From: Monoplex corrugatus
Lineage: Eukaryota; Mollusca; Gastropoda; Littorinimorpha; Ranellidae
Length of the DNA stretch: 64,000 nt
Reading direction: 5' to 3'
Assembly (NCBI GenBank): GCA_030674185.1
Contig: CM060312.1
Span: 72,803,237 to 72,867,236, forward strand
Made by a program: the position numbers and the translations under genes. The notes below the pieces were generated by a model. That model had not been told where the DNA came from, ran no database searches, and worked only from the letters and a program-made list of their open reading frames with translations. This document shows positions 45,391 through 56,021 of this stretch, in pieces. Every line of letters starts with the position of its first letter. The stretch's first letter is position 1.

Positions 45391-47975
45391 ACAGAAGTGC
45401 ATATGTTGAAGGAACAACAAGTGATACAAAGTGTCATTGTTATATAGGAACCACTAGTGATACAATGTCATGTATAAAGGAACACAACAGTGGCATAAGG
45501 TGTCTTTGTATACAGGAACCACAAGTGATACAAGTGATCGTTATACAGGAACACACAGTGGATATAGGTGTCAGTATACAGAGGAAACAAGCAGTGATCA
45601 TAGATGTGTCAGTTAAAAGGAACCAACAGTGATACTAAAGTGTCTGTTATAAAGGAAACCATCACAGTGATACAAGAGTGTCATGTTAAAAGGAAGCCAC
45701 ACACAGTGATACAAGTAGTCATGTTATAAAGTAAACACACCAGTGATACAAGTGTCAGTAAAAGGAACACTACAGTGATACAAAGTGTCATGTTATAAAG
45801 GAACCACACAGTGATACAAAGTGTCATGTTATAAAGGAACCACACAGTGATACAAGAGTGTCAGTTAAAAGGAACCACACAGTGATACAAAGTGTCAGTT
45901 ATAAAGGAACACAAGCAGTGATACAAGTGTCTGTTATAAAGGAACCACACGCAGTGATAAAAGTGTCATTTATAAAGGAACCACAGCAGTGATACAGTGT
46001 CAGTTATAAAGGAAACCACACAGTGATACAAAGTGTCAGTTATAAAGAACCACAGCAGTGATACAAAGTGTCATGTTATAAAGAAACCACACGCAGTGAT
46101 ACAAAGTGTCATGTTATAAAGAAACCACACACAGTGATACAAGTGTCAGTTAAAAGAACCACCACAGTGATACAAAGTGACAGTTACAAAGAACCACACA
46201 CAGTGATACAAGTGTCAGTTATAAAGGAACCACACACAGTGATACAAAGTGTCAGTTATAAAGGAACCACATTCACGTAGCCATGATACAAAGTGTCAGT
46301 TATAAAGGAACACCACATGTACAGAGTGTCGTATAAAGAACCACACAGTGATACAAGTCATCGTTAAAGGAAACCACACCAAGTGTACAGAGTGTCATGT
46401 TATAAAGGAACCACACACAGTGATACAAGTGTCAGTTATAAAGGAACAACACACAAGTGATACAAGTGTCATTGTTATAAAGGAACCACACACAGTGATA
46501 CAAGTGTCATCGTTATAAAGGAACCACACACAGTGATACAGAGTGTCATGTTATAAAGAACACACACAGTGATACAGAGTGTCATCGTATAAAGGAACCA
46601 CACACAGTGATACAGAGTGTCAGTTATAAAGGAACCACACACAGTGATACAGAGTGTCAGTTATAAAGGAACCACACAAGTGATACAAGTGTCATGTTAT
46701 AAAGAACACACACAGTGATACAGAGTGTCATGTTATAAAGGAACCACACACAGTGATACAGAGTGTCAGTTATAAAGGAACACACACAGTGATACAGAGT
46801 GTCATGTATAAAGGAACCACACACAAGTGATACAAGTGTCATGTTATAAAGGAACACACACAATGATACAGAGTGTCATGTTATAAAGGAACCACACACA
46901 GTGATACAAAGTGTCATGTTATAAAGGAACCACACATGATACAGAGTGTCATCGTTATAAAGGAACACACACAGTGATACAGAGTGTCAGTTATAAAGAA
47001 CACACAAAAGTGTACAGAGTGTCATGTTATAAAGGAACCAACCACAGTGATACAGTGTCACGTTATAAAGGAACACACACAATGGTACAAGTGTCATCGT
47101 TATAAAGGAACCACACACAATGATACAGAGTGTCATCGTTATAAAGGAACAACACACAATGGATACAGAGTGTCATCGTTATAAAGGAACAACACACAAT
47201 GATACAGAGTGTCATGTTATAAAGGAACCACACACAATGATACAAGTGTCAGTTATAAAGGAACAACACCAATGGTACAGGTGTCATGTTATAAAGGAAC
47301 ACACACAATGTACAGTGTCATCGTTATAAAGGAACACACACAATGATACAGAGTGTCATCGTTATAAAGGAACAACACACATGGTACAGAGTGTCATCGT
47401 TATAAAGGAACACACACAATGGTACAGAGTGTCATCGTTATAAAGGAACAACACACAATGATACAGAGTGTCATCGTTATAAAGGAACAACACACAATGT
47501 ACAGAGTGTCATCGTTATAAAGGAACAACACACAATGGATACAGAGTGTCATCGTTATAAAGGAACAACACACAATGTACAGAGTGTCATCGTTATAAAG
47601 GAACAACACACAATGTACAGAGTGTCATCGTTATAAAGGAACACACACAATGGTACAGAGTGTCATCGTTATAAAGGAACAACACACAATGATACAGAGT
47701 GTCATCGTTATAAAGGAACAACACACAATGTACAAGTGTCATCGTTATAAAGGAACACACACAATGTACAGAGTGTCATGTTATAAAGGAACAACACACA
47801 ATGGTACAGAGTGTCATCGTTATAAAGGAACAACACACAATGGTACAGAGTGTCATCGTTATAAAGGAACAACACACAATGGTACAGAGTGTCATCGTTA
47901 TAAAGGAACAACACACAATGGTACAGTGTCATCGTATAAAGGAACCACACACAGTGATACAGAATGTCTTATCAT
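45390..47975. repeat. 39-bp satellite (GTGTCATCGTTATAAAGGAA...)
   Basis: About 65-70 units of GTGTCATCGTTATAAAGGAA + CAACACACAATGGTACAGA. Units at 47090-47940 are nearly identical. Units at 45400-46600 have many small gaps. Variants ACCACACACAGTGATACA and ACAACACACAATGGTACA form blocks. Open frames on either strand are artefacts. Confidence 0.95.
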
Positions 47976-48250
47976 TCTGTATGAGGTTTTATGACAAAGT
48001 GGACGAGTCCTTGGAATTCTAGAGAGACTTGACAGCAGACGATGATGTATGCATAAAGAGCTGGCTATTCAGTCTCTTGTGGTTAAACGGTTTACGCACA
48101 AAGAGCGGACTATTTAGCCTCCTGTACAATTACCGTTCTTAACATGTGCTATCATAGTGAGCTCATATCTCTGTATTTTCTTTAGAGAGCTTGGCGTGTG
48201 TCGATAGAAGGTGGAAGCGGGGAGAATATATGCCAACAATGTCTAAACCC
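47976..48250. other. No recognised feature
   Basis: Short non-repetitive gap between two arrays, with a weak internal duplication (AAAGAGCTGGCTATTCAGTC / AAAGAGCGGACTATTTAGCC). Confidence 0.5.
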
Positions 48251-48805
48251 TTTGGATGTCTTAATTTATCAACTCTGTCCGCCAGTTTTCTTGATTCACT
48301 CAACCTATCCAACAACTTCCGTAGAAAACTGAAGGAATTTGTTGGGTAGGCTGAGAAAGCCAAAGGGTTCATGCAGGAATTTTATAAACAGGCTGAAAGA
48401 GCCAAAGGGTTCATTTTGGAAGCTGGTGGTGGAGTGGAGAACATGCAGGAGTCAAAGAGTTAATAGCAGAAGCTGGTGGATGAGATGAGGGAGTCAAAGA
48501 GTTAATACAGGAAACTGGCGGAGAAGATGAGGGAATCAAAGGGTAAATGCAGGGAACTGGTGGATAAGACGAGGGACTCAAAGGGTTACTACAAGAAGCT
48601 GATTCATGAGGGAGTCAGAGAATTAATGCAGGAAGCTGGTGGACGTCGACGAGACGGTGAAAGGGTTAATGCAGGAAGCTGGTTTTATAAGCTGAGGGTG
48701 TCAAGCGATTAATGCAGGAAAGTGGTGAATAAGCTGAGGGAGTCAGAGGGTTAATGCAAGAAACTGGTGGACAGTCTGAGGGATCAGAAGGTTACTCTAA
48801 CAATC
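48250..48805 (-). repeat. About 42-bp array related to the TTAA-MITE (reversed)
   Basis: About 12 units such as AGTCAAAGGGTTAATGCAGG + AAGCTGGTGGATAAGCTGAG + GG. The reverse complement is the unit vocabulary of the 10.3 kb array (TTAACCC..TGACTCCCTCAGCTTATCCACCAGCTTCCTGCA). The first two units are in the opposite sense (AAACCCTTTGGATGTCTTAA at 48246), giving an inverted start. Confidence 0.85.
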
Positions 48806-49175
48806 TTCAAACTCGACCACGTATTAGAAAAATTATATAGAGACTGACAATGGAGAGTTCCCAAGTGTGACTCTGTGGCAGAACACATTACTTCGTTTGA
48901 CTGTATGCAGTTGACGGGTGTCTGTACTGTATTCATCGTCCGTGACAGCTGCCGCAGAGTGGTTTGTCATGAAATAGAAATTAAATAGTAAAGGGCCATA
49001 ACAAAACAGGATTGGTGCTGATGCGCTCCCTTGGGAGTGCCGCCCACATTTCACGTAGGAAGTCTGTCATGATAAAATATGACTGGAGACAAAAAAAACA
49101 AAAAACAAAAAAAAAAAACAAAAAAACCGAGATAAAATGAAATTGAGATATATGCGCATACTGAATCGTAGTGAT
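48806..49175. other. No recognised feature
   Basis: Unique-looking sequence ending in an A-rich stretch (49090-49126). Confidence 0.45.
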
Positions 49176-49177
49176 CT

Positions 49178-49280
49178 GCTCTGTGTGTGTGTGTGTGTGT
49201 TGCCTGCTTTGTGTGTGTGTGTGTGTGTGTTGCCTGCTTTGTGTGTGTGTGTGTTGCCTGCTTTGTGTGTGTGCAGCGTG

Positions 49281-49322
<42 letters not shown>

Positions 49323-49346
49323 ATGTGTGTGTGTGTGTGTGTGTAT
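49178..49346. repeat. (TG)n with TTGCCTGCTTTG repeats
   Basis: TG runs separated by TTGCCTGCTTTGTGTG three times, so a 29-30 bp compound unit. Confidence 0.92.
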
Positions 49347-49479
49347 TTCTTGCTATGTCTTTACTGGTAAGACATCTCACTGAAGATGTTGAGGGAATGA
49401 AGTCTTCGGAGTGTTTGTAAGGTCTGAACGCGACAGGAGAGAGAGAGACTTGTTGAATCCTTTATCGTAAAGCACACAA

Positions 49480-50490
49480 TGTTCGGCGGCAATGGTGTCT
49501 CTTTCTTTCAGTCCCTCATCCTCTTTACCAGCTTGGGGGGGGGGGGGGGGGGCTCTTTCAATACAGATAGTATCCTCACCTTCTCGAAATTCTTGCGAGA
49601 TTTTTTTTCGCTCTCTTTGTTGTTGTTTTTTTGTTTGTTTGTTTTGTTTTGTTTTGTTCTTCGCTTTCTGTCATCTCGTCCTGTGATCTGCCTTGCTGGT
49701 CCATTCCTTTGTACATGTATGTGTTCTGTAAACTCTTACTTCATCTTTTGATTAGATCTAGGATTGACAATTGGATGTATGAAGTAACTGCATTTTTGGC
49801 TGTAAGGAAATATGATGTGCATAAACAATGTTAGGTGATTTAGGCCCTCCTCCTCGATTGCTGGGACTTGTACGATGTGAGACAAAAGCAATACACGGCG
49901 GACTCCTTAAAGAACCTCTCCCGAGACGTCCCTCCTGATGCAATTTTCCAGTTTTTACAAGAGATCAGTAGATTTCACCTGGTGTGATTTTGCGGCTGTT
50001 TTTTCTTAATTGCATTTTAGACTTGCAAGGTTAAGGTGAGCATGTTTTTTTTAAACTGTTTTTTTTTTTTTTTTTTTATAACTGGGTTGTCATTTTGTGA
50101 CGTGGTGTTAGCCCTGATATGGCGCTAATACTCGGCTGGGCTATAAGCAATATGAATTGAATTGAATAGGTGATTTAGACTAGTTTTATGTATGTTTTAG
50201 TGTACTTAGTCATGTGTATACATTTGTATTCAGATTTGTTTGTTTTTTTATCCTGATGATAAATTGGGCGGATTGGTCAACGTAGGTCATGTCCTTAAAT
50301 ATGTGCGCGAATGCATTGATGCGTGTTCTCGATTTTTTTTTGATTTTTTATTATTTTTTTTTTTTATGGTCAGAATCAGGGAGTTGTGTGTGTTTTGAGA
50401 TAGATGTTGTCCTTAAATGGTTCTGTGCAGTCGGCTAGGCTTTAAACACAAACAGTAATGGTAATAATAATGAAAATAACCTGTGTAACG
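49480..50490 (+). mobile_element. Retroelement family E copy, split by family D
   Basis: Matches 60955-61500 and 62690-63255: TCTTTCAATACAGATAGTAT, CTCACCTTCTCGAAATTCTT, CTGCCTTGCTGGTCCATTCC, TAGGATTGACAATTGGATG, then (after the insert) TGATAAATTGGGCGGATTGG, GCGCGAATGCATTGATG and the 3' end GTGCAGTCGGCTAGGCTTTA + AACACAAACAGTAATGG. A G run at 49537-49552 is probably a recent slip. Confidence 0.83.
49844..50166 (+). mobile_element. Retroelement family D, copy 2, nested in family E
   Basis: A 323-bp insertion flanked by TAGGTGATTTAG (49832-49843 and 50167-50178). Body GCTGGGACTTGTACGATGTG, AGACAAAAGCAATACACGGC, GGACTCCTTAAAGAACCTC and 3' end CGGCTGGGCTATAAGCAATA + TGAATTGAATTGAA. Confidence 0.9.
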
Positions 50491-50559
50491 GATTGATTCT
50501 TTCACTTCCTCATTCAATCCAGCAGCTTCCTGCAGGTGGCTTACGGGGTGAAGGGGTGA

Positions 50560-50717
50560 ACTAGTCAATCCTTTACTGCAGGGTGTGTGCGTGGTGGCAG
50601 AGAGGGCTGAAGTGACGGATGTAATAATGAAGGATCAGATAGATGAACCTTGCCTGTAATGAGGCACCAATAGTCCATTGAGCGTATTGGAGTGTGGGGC
50701 CACTGAGTCCATTCACT

Positions 50718-50766
<49 letters not shown>

Positions 50767-51000
50767 CCCACTAGTGAGTCACACGCTTGCCCTAGGTTTG
50801 AAGACTGAAGAGCTGCCATTAATCAGTGCGTCACAAGTCCTCTGGAACTAACCATTAGCTTTGGAACTAACCATTTCCTTCCTCACTCACACCCATTCTT
50901 CTTTCCCTCTGGCGCGTGGCACCAGATGGGGTCAGGAGGTTGCATAGTTCAGATTCATTAATACAGGGACCGTCTTTTTTCCCACTTCAAAGTTCACCTT
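50560..51000. other. No gene; (TG)n at 50719-50762
   Basis: A weak MITE-like fragment (TCCAGCAGCTTCCTGCAGGT, about 50518-50537) lies just before. Otherwise only a 44-bp TG tract is recognised. Confidence 0.55.
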
Positions 51001-51362
51001 TTTGTAATACACAAACAGACATAGATTAAAGGTTTGTAGAGGTTTTTTTTAATACACAAACAGACATAGATTAAAGGTTTGTAGAGGTTTTTTGTAATAC
51101 ACAAACAGACATAGATTGAAGGTTTGCAGAGGGTGTTTTGTAATACACAAACAGACATAGATTGAAGGTTTGTAGAGGTTTTGTTTTTTTTAATATACAA
51201 ACAGGCATAGATTGAAGGTTTGTAGAGGGTGTTTTGTAATACACAAATATAGATTGAAGATTTCGTTTTGTAATACACAAACAGACATAGATTGAAGATT
51301 TGTAAAAAAAAAAATTGTGATACACAAACGGGCATAGATCGAAGGTTTGTAGAATTAACCAT
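51000..51362. repeat. About 45-bp minisatellite (TACACAAACAGACATAGATT)
   Basis: Eight units of TTTTTTGTAATACACAAACA + GACATAGATTGAAGGTTTGT + AGAGG. T runs inside the units vary in length. Confidence 0.92.
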
Positions 51363-51455
51363 GCACAACCAATCAACAAACATCATACAACTTAGCGCCT
51401 ACTGAAAACACGCCTCAGAGACAATATAGAACAATTTGTGAATGGGAATAACACT
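51355..51455 (+). repeat. Segment S1, first copy of an old duplication
   Basis: CATGCACAACCAATCAACAA, ACATCATACAACTTAGCGCC, TACTGAAAACACGCCTCAGA, GACAATATAGAACAATTTGT resembles 53485-53590. Confidence 0.6.
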
Positions 51456-51554
51456 CGAGCATACTTTTATCAGGGAGAAGACACAAACACCATGCTGATG
51501 TGCTAACCTCACTCATTCACATAATAAAATAAGATACTGAACATATCCAGACTC

Positions 51555-51658
<104 letters not shown>

Positions 51659-51870
51659 GAGAGAGAGGAGAGAGAGAGAGAGAGGACGCTTTGTCTGTAA
51701 GTATTAAACTACAGTTGTTCGGAGTGAATGCCACTTTTTGAGTAGAGTGATAGAGACTGACAATTCTGCGTCTTCCCCTGGTGCTAACGAGGTCCGCGTC
51801 AAGTAGGCAGTGGTCGGCTGAGTAATAAACCATCTCGAATTGAACTGACTTGAAGTGATTGAGCTAGGGA

Positions 51871-52016
51871 CTAAACTCTGACTCCCGTTCCCTATCCACC
51901 AACTGCAAAACCTTAACCCTTTGACTCCCTCACCCTTTCCACCAGCTTCCTGCTGTGCTAGCATGGTTGACAATGCAGGATGCTCTTTGGCAGGATGTGG
52001 AACTGGAAAGGGTTAA
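51871..52016 (+). mobile_element. TTAA-MITE copy 7, internally deleted
   Basis: Left end decayed (CTAAACTCTGACTCCC), inner ACCTTAACCCTTTGACTCCC + TCACCCTTTCCACCAGCTTC + CTGC, then directly TGTGCTAGCATGGTTGACAA. The right half of the palindrome is missing. Right TTAA at 52013-52016. The copy at 54920 lacks the same part. Confidence 0.78.
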
Positions 52017-52082
52017 TAGAGAGACTACTGCTGGGCGAGGGACATAGATTGAGAGATAGCGACTGCACGATGTGTGACGGTC

Positions 52083-52083
52083 A

Positions 52084-52170
<87 letters not shown>

Positions 52171-52610
52171 CTGTTATGTGTTCTCTCTCTCTCTCTCTCT
52201 TCCCCCCTGTCTACACTATTCTCTCTCTCTGTCTCTCTCTCTTTCCCTCCTCCACACTATTCTTTTTCTCTCTCTCTCTCTCCTCCTCTCTCTCTCTCTT
52301 TCTCCTCCTATCTCTCTCTTTCTCTCTCTTTTCTCTCTCTCTCCCGTCCACCTATTATTCTCTCTCTCTGTCTCTCTCTCATGTGCTCTCTCCTCTCTCC
52401 TCCGTCCACTCTATACTTCTCTCTCTCTCCCTCTCACTTTATTCTCTCTTCTCTCCCCCACCCCTGTCTCACTCTTCTCTCTCTCTCTTCTCTCCCCTGT
52501 CCACTTTATTCTCTCTCTCTCCCCCCCTCCCTTCCCCCTCCTCCTCCCCCCCTGTCCACACTATTCACTCTCTCCCTCCTCTACCTTCCTCCCCCCCTGT
52601 CCACTCGATG
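52083..52610 (+). repeat. Long TC-rich block
   Basis: Pure TC at about 52085-52166, then more than 400 bp of CT-rich sequence with CCCCCTGTCCAC(A)CTATT repeated about seven times at 40-60 bp spacing, a degenerate minisatellite. Confidence 0.93.
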
Positions 52611-52639
52611 AACAGTTTTCTTGTGGAGGGAGAAGGGGG

Positions 52640-52770
52640 AGTGAGAACACAGATGACGTCAAGAATATTGAAGGCCGTGTCGATTTTCTCTAATGACTTG
52701 GCGGCTTCTCTCCTCGTTCCCCACTACTTGAGAACAGATGTCTGTCGTGGTTCACACTCACACACACACA
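52640..52770 (+). repeat. Segment S2, first copy
   Basis: ACACAGATGACGTCAAGAAT, ATTGAAGGCCGTGTCGATTT, TCTCTAATGACTTGGCGGC, CTACTTGAGAACAGATGTCT, GTCGTGGTTCACACTCA. Matches 55245-55365 closely. Confidence 0.85.
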
Positions 52771-52779
52771 TACACATAT

Positions 52780-52820
<41 letters not shown>

Positions 52821-53287
52821 TACACGCACACACACACACACACACACACAAAGAGAGAACACACACACACACACATAACACGCGCGCACACTCACACAGA
52901 GCACACCAACACACACTACACATACACACCACACACTCATATACACACACACACCGCACACAACACACACACACACCACCACCACCACCACCACACACAC
53001 CACACACACACAGACATGCGCGGGCGCACACACATGCGCAAGCACGCACATGCGCACGTACGCACGCATACTTACATACATACGCCGATCACTCACTCAC
53101 TCACTGACTCTCTCGCTTATTCATTCATTCTCTCTCTCACACACATGCATTCACATACACACCCACACGCGCATGCACACATACTCTTTACACACACAGC
53201 CATACACAAGCACGCCCTCCACCCCATACACAGACGTATACACATACACACACACTCGTCGACAACACTCACGCACATACATATACT

Positions 53288-53330
<43 letters not shown>

Positions 53331-53355
53331 ACGCACGCACACACACAACACAACA

Positions 53356-53422
<67 letters not shown>
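52752..53422. repeat. Long (AC)-rich block with (CCA)n
   Basis: About 670 bp of CA-based repeats: ACACATA/TACACATA variants, (CAC)n at 52973-52992, GCAC steps, and pure AC at 53289-53330 and 53358-53421. A 469-codon open frame across it is a repeat artefact. Confidence 0.95.
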
Positions 53423-53484
53423 ACTCAAATGTGCAGCGATATACACAAATGGGCAAAAGACACTGAAGATGTATGCTTTATAGA

Positions 53485-53590
53485 GTAAACAATGCACAAG
53501 CATCATGCAACTCCATATTCCCTATAGCCTACTGAACGCGTGCATCTGAAACAATGTACAAAAGCATTTTGTAATTTGTGGATGCATGTA
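53485..53590 (+). repeat. Segment S1, second copy
   Basis: AAACAATGCACAAGCATCAT, GCAACTCCA, AGCCTACTGAACGCGTGCAT, CTGAAACAATGTACAAAAGC, TTTGTAATTTGTGGATG. Corresponds to 51355-51455. Confidence 0.6.
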
Positions 53591-53749
53591 CGCACGTGGT
53601 TTTAGCCCACACTGTACAGGCGATATGTCGTTGTACGGTCAGTGTCTGCATACTCCGTCTTCGGTGGGCGAGCTCGTTGAGAGTTTTCATGTTTTGATAA
53701 ACCACCGGACGCGGACATGACTTGACTTGGGATCTTTAATTCAACGTGC

Positions 53750-54658
53750 ATGTCTATGTTCTGTGTGTGTATACGCATGAAAAAGTGTCTGAATTCCGGT
53801 CCGAAATCACGTGAGCTTGACCCCGTTCCTGCTTCTCTGTTGTTTGAATGTCTTGATGTTCTGCTGCCATATATTATCCATGTTATCAATATTTCTTGTC
53901 ATCTGGTTGTTTCCTTGAAATCTTCAGATCTGCTGTCATACGCCCACTGATCAAGAAATCTTTGGATCAAAATACTTTTTTTTTAATTAAGAGCCCATCT
54001 CATGTCATTTTTATCAAAATCGTTTGTTTGATTCTCTCAGTCGGCTTACAGATGTGTCATAGTTGCGAAACTATTCGCCTTAGAATAGACAACGATTTGC
54101 GCCTTGGATTTGATAATGATGGAGTATCTGTTCTTACTTTTCAAGACTTCTCAGCAGCCTTTGATAGCATTGACCACTGTAAACTCTTGATCAGCATTGC
54201 TACTTCTTTTGATATATTTGTGACCCAGCTCTAGCATGGATTACTTCTTACTTGACTGACCGTACACAGTAAATATACGTGAATAGTAGGTACTTTGATG
54301 TGTCTTGCTTGAAGTCTGGTGTCCCGCAGGGTGCATCCTGGATCCAGTACTTTTTGTGCTGTATACGTCTCCAGTGTCTGATGTTGTCAGCCGTAACACG
54401 CTGTTTCATGAGAGTTTTGTTGATGACGCTCAACTTCCATCAGTTAGCCTCCATATCGATGCACTGGTATCTCGGACACGGGATTGCATTTCGGACTTTG
54501 AGGACTGGATGACTCTCAGTAAGCTGTAGCTTAATGAAGACAAGACTAATGTCTTGCTAGCCTGTCCGAAAACATTTCTTCAACATCTTACTCTTCCTGA
54601 CCGTATTCTGATTAATGACACACCTGTTGCCTTTTCTGCTACGGTTCGCAGTCTTGGT
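53750..54658 (+). pseudogene. LINE reverse transcriptase domain, frame-broken
   Basis: A non-LTR retrotransposon RT core, of CR1/L2-like type by memory. In three frames it shows SRELDPVPASLLFECLDVLL (fingers), then VSVLTFQDFSAAFDSIDHCK (motif A with catalytic Asp, 54127-54186), YLTDRTQ, LKSGVPQG (motif B, near 54310), and ESFVDDAQL (motif C, FVDD where the family has FADD, near 54410-54440). It runs on to DFEDWMTLSKL and about 54658. Several frameshifts and stops make it inactive. This LINE differs from the RT fragments at 27935 and 39308. The 5' end is truncated. Confidence 0.83.
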
Positions 54659-54845
54659 GTATTCAGTTTCAGTTTCAATTTCTCAAGATGACGTCTCTGC
54701 GCTCGGAATGAATTCCATATCCACTAACGTCACAGGTACCATGTGATGGAGAAGACCCAGAATGATCACGACACAAGCCTTCAGCCTGCATATAAACCCA
54801 TGAGCTGACCACGTCCTAAGGTCCTACCTAGATAGCTCCCCGTCA
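54659..54845 (+). repeat. Interspersed repeat family H, copy 2
   Basis: Starts TTCAGTTTCAGTTTCAATTT, then GCTCGGAATGAATTCCATAT, GCATATAAACCCATGAGCTG, CTAAGGTCCTACCTAGATAG. It abuts the end of the LINE fragment, so it may be a later insertion in it. Inverted relative to 6150-6430. Confidence 0.72.
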
Positions 54846-54919
54846 ACAGCGCATTTCAAACGTTTGTAAAGTTGTTTATCAGGAAATGCGTAGGACCAGC
54901 TCTATGCCTTTACACATGT

Positions 54920-55067
54920 TTAACCCTTTGACTTCTGCACCCTGTACACCATCTGCAAAAACTTAACCCTTCGACTCCCTCACCCTGTCCACCAGTTTCC
55001 TGCAGTTTGCTGGTATGGTTGATAATGCAGGACGCTGGTGGACAGGGTATAGGAGTCAAAGGGTTAA
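54920..55067 (+). mobile_element. TTAA-MITE copy 8, internally deleted
   Basis: TTAA at 54920-54923 and 55064-55067. TTAACCCTTTGACTTCTGCA at the left. The palindrome is cut to CACCAGTTTCCTGCAG and followed directly by TTTGCTGGTATGGTTGATAA. The deletion corresponds to that in the copy at 51871. Confidence 0.83.
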
Positions 55068-55244
55068 CAGACAGGACAAAGGTGTCCAGATATTACCCTA
55101 ACAATCCTCCCTGTGTGTCGGTCTTCTCCATCCCCACCACCCACTTCACCTCCTCCTCCTGTCGTGATGGAGTGTGGGGTAAGGTGGGGATGGGGGGAGT
55201 TGGGATGGGGGAGGGGAGACAATGGGGAGAGAGAGAGAAAGGGG

Positions 55245-55365
55245 GATGACACAGATGACGTCGAGATCACTGAAGGCCATGTCGATTTTCTGTAATGACT
55301 TGACGGGTCCTCTCCTCCTTTCTCACTACTTGAGAACAGATGTCTGTCGTGGTTCACACTCAGTC
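55245..55365 (+). repeat. Segment S2, second copy
   Basis: ACACAGATGACGTCGAGATC, ACTGAAGGCCATGTCGATTT, TCTGTAATGACTTGACGGG and CTACTTGAGAACAGATGTCT + GTCGTGGTTCACACTCA. More than 85% like 52640-52768 by eye. Confidence 0.85.
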
Positions 55366-55413
55366 GCGCGCGCGCGCGCACACACTCACACTTACACACA
55401 CACACACACACAC

Positions 55414-55453
<40 letters not shown>

Positions 55454-55535
55454 CATGCACACACACACACACATATACACACACACAATTGCGCGCTCGC
55501 GCGCGTGCACACACACACACACATATATGCACTTG
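55365..55535. repeat. (AC)n/(CG)n block
   Basis: (CG)n at 55364-55379 and CA tracts with GCGC insertions to 55530. A CT tract at 55612-55680 and a C run at 55682-55700 follow. Confidence 0.92.
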
Positions 55536-55611
55536 TTCTCTTCCACGCCCTTTTCTGGAACTTCAGCCCTCCCGCCCTCTTCATTTTACACTCAGTGACC
55601 CCCACTTCTCG

Positions 55612-55650
<39 letters not shown>

Positions 55651-55704
55651 TCTCTCTCTCTCCCCCTCCCCCTCTCTCTCACCCCCCCCCCCCCCCCCCC
55701 GTTA

Positions 55705-56020
55705 TTGTGTATGTATGTATCCCTTTGTCGATGTCTGCATGTATGCGTAATGAAATTACTTTCCTCTTCTTTTATGTATGTGCTTCTGTCATCGTGGGTG
55801 TCGCAGAGACAATGCCAGCATCACTAGTGGACAGTCAACAGCGAGGTTCAAGAAATGCCGTGTGGACGTTATTATTGCATGAAATGGTTTGTGTTCAGAC
55901 GGTCATTATATGTAAATTACTATATTTCTTATGTTTGGTGTGTAAATGTAGCTGTGTGGTATAATCTCTTTTTTCTAATTTGTTACTCTTACATTTTGTG
56001 TTATTTTAGCCTTGTCAGTA
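55705..56020. other. No recognised feature
   Basis: Unique-looking sequence upstream of the 32-bp satellite. An 85-codon open frame (55707-55964) has no recognised domain. Confidence 0.5.
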
Positions 56021-56021
56021 C

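Noticed and set aside
52074..53483. 469-codon open frame (Ser/Leu then His/Thr)
   Set aside because: It consists wholly of (TC)n and (AC)n translation.
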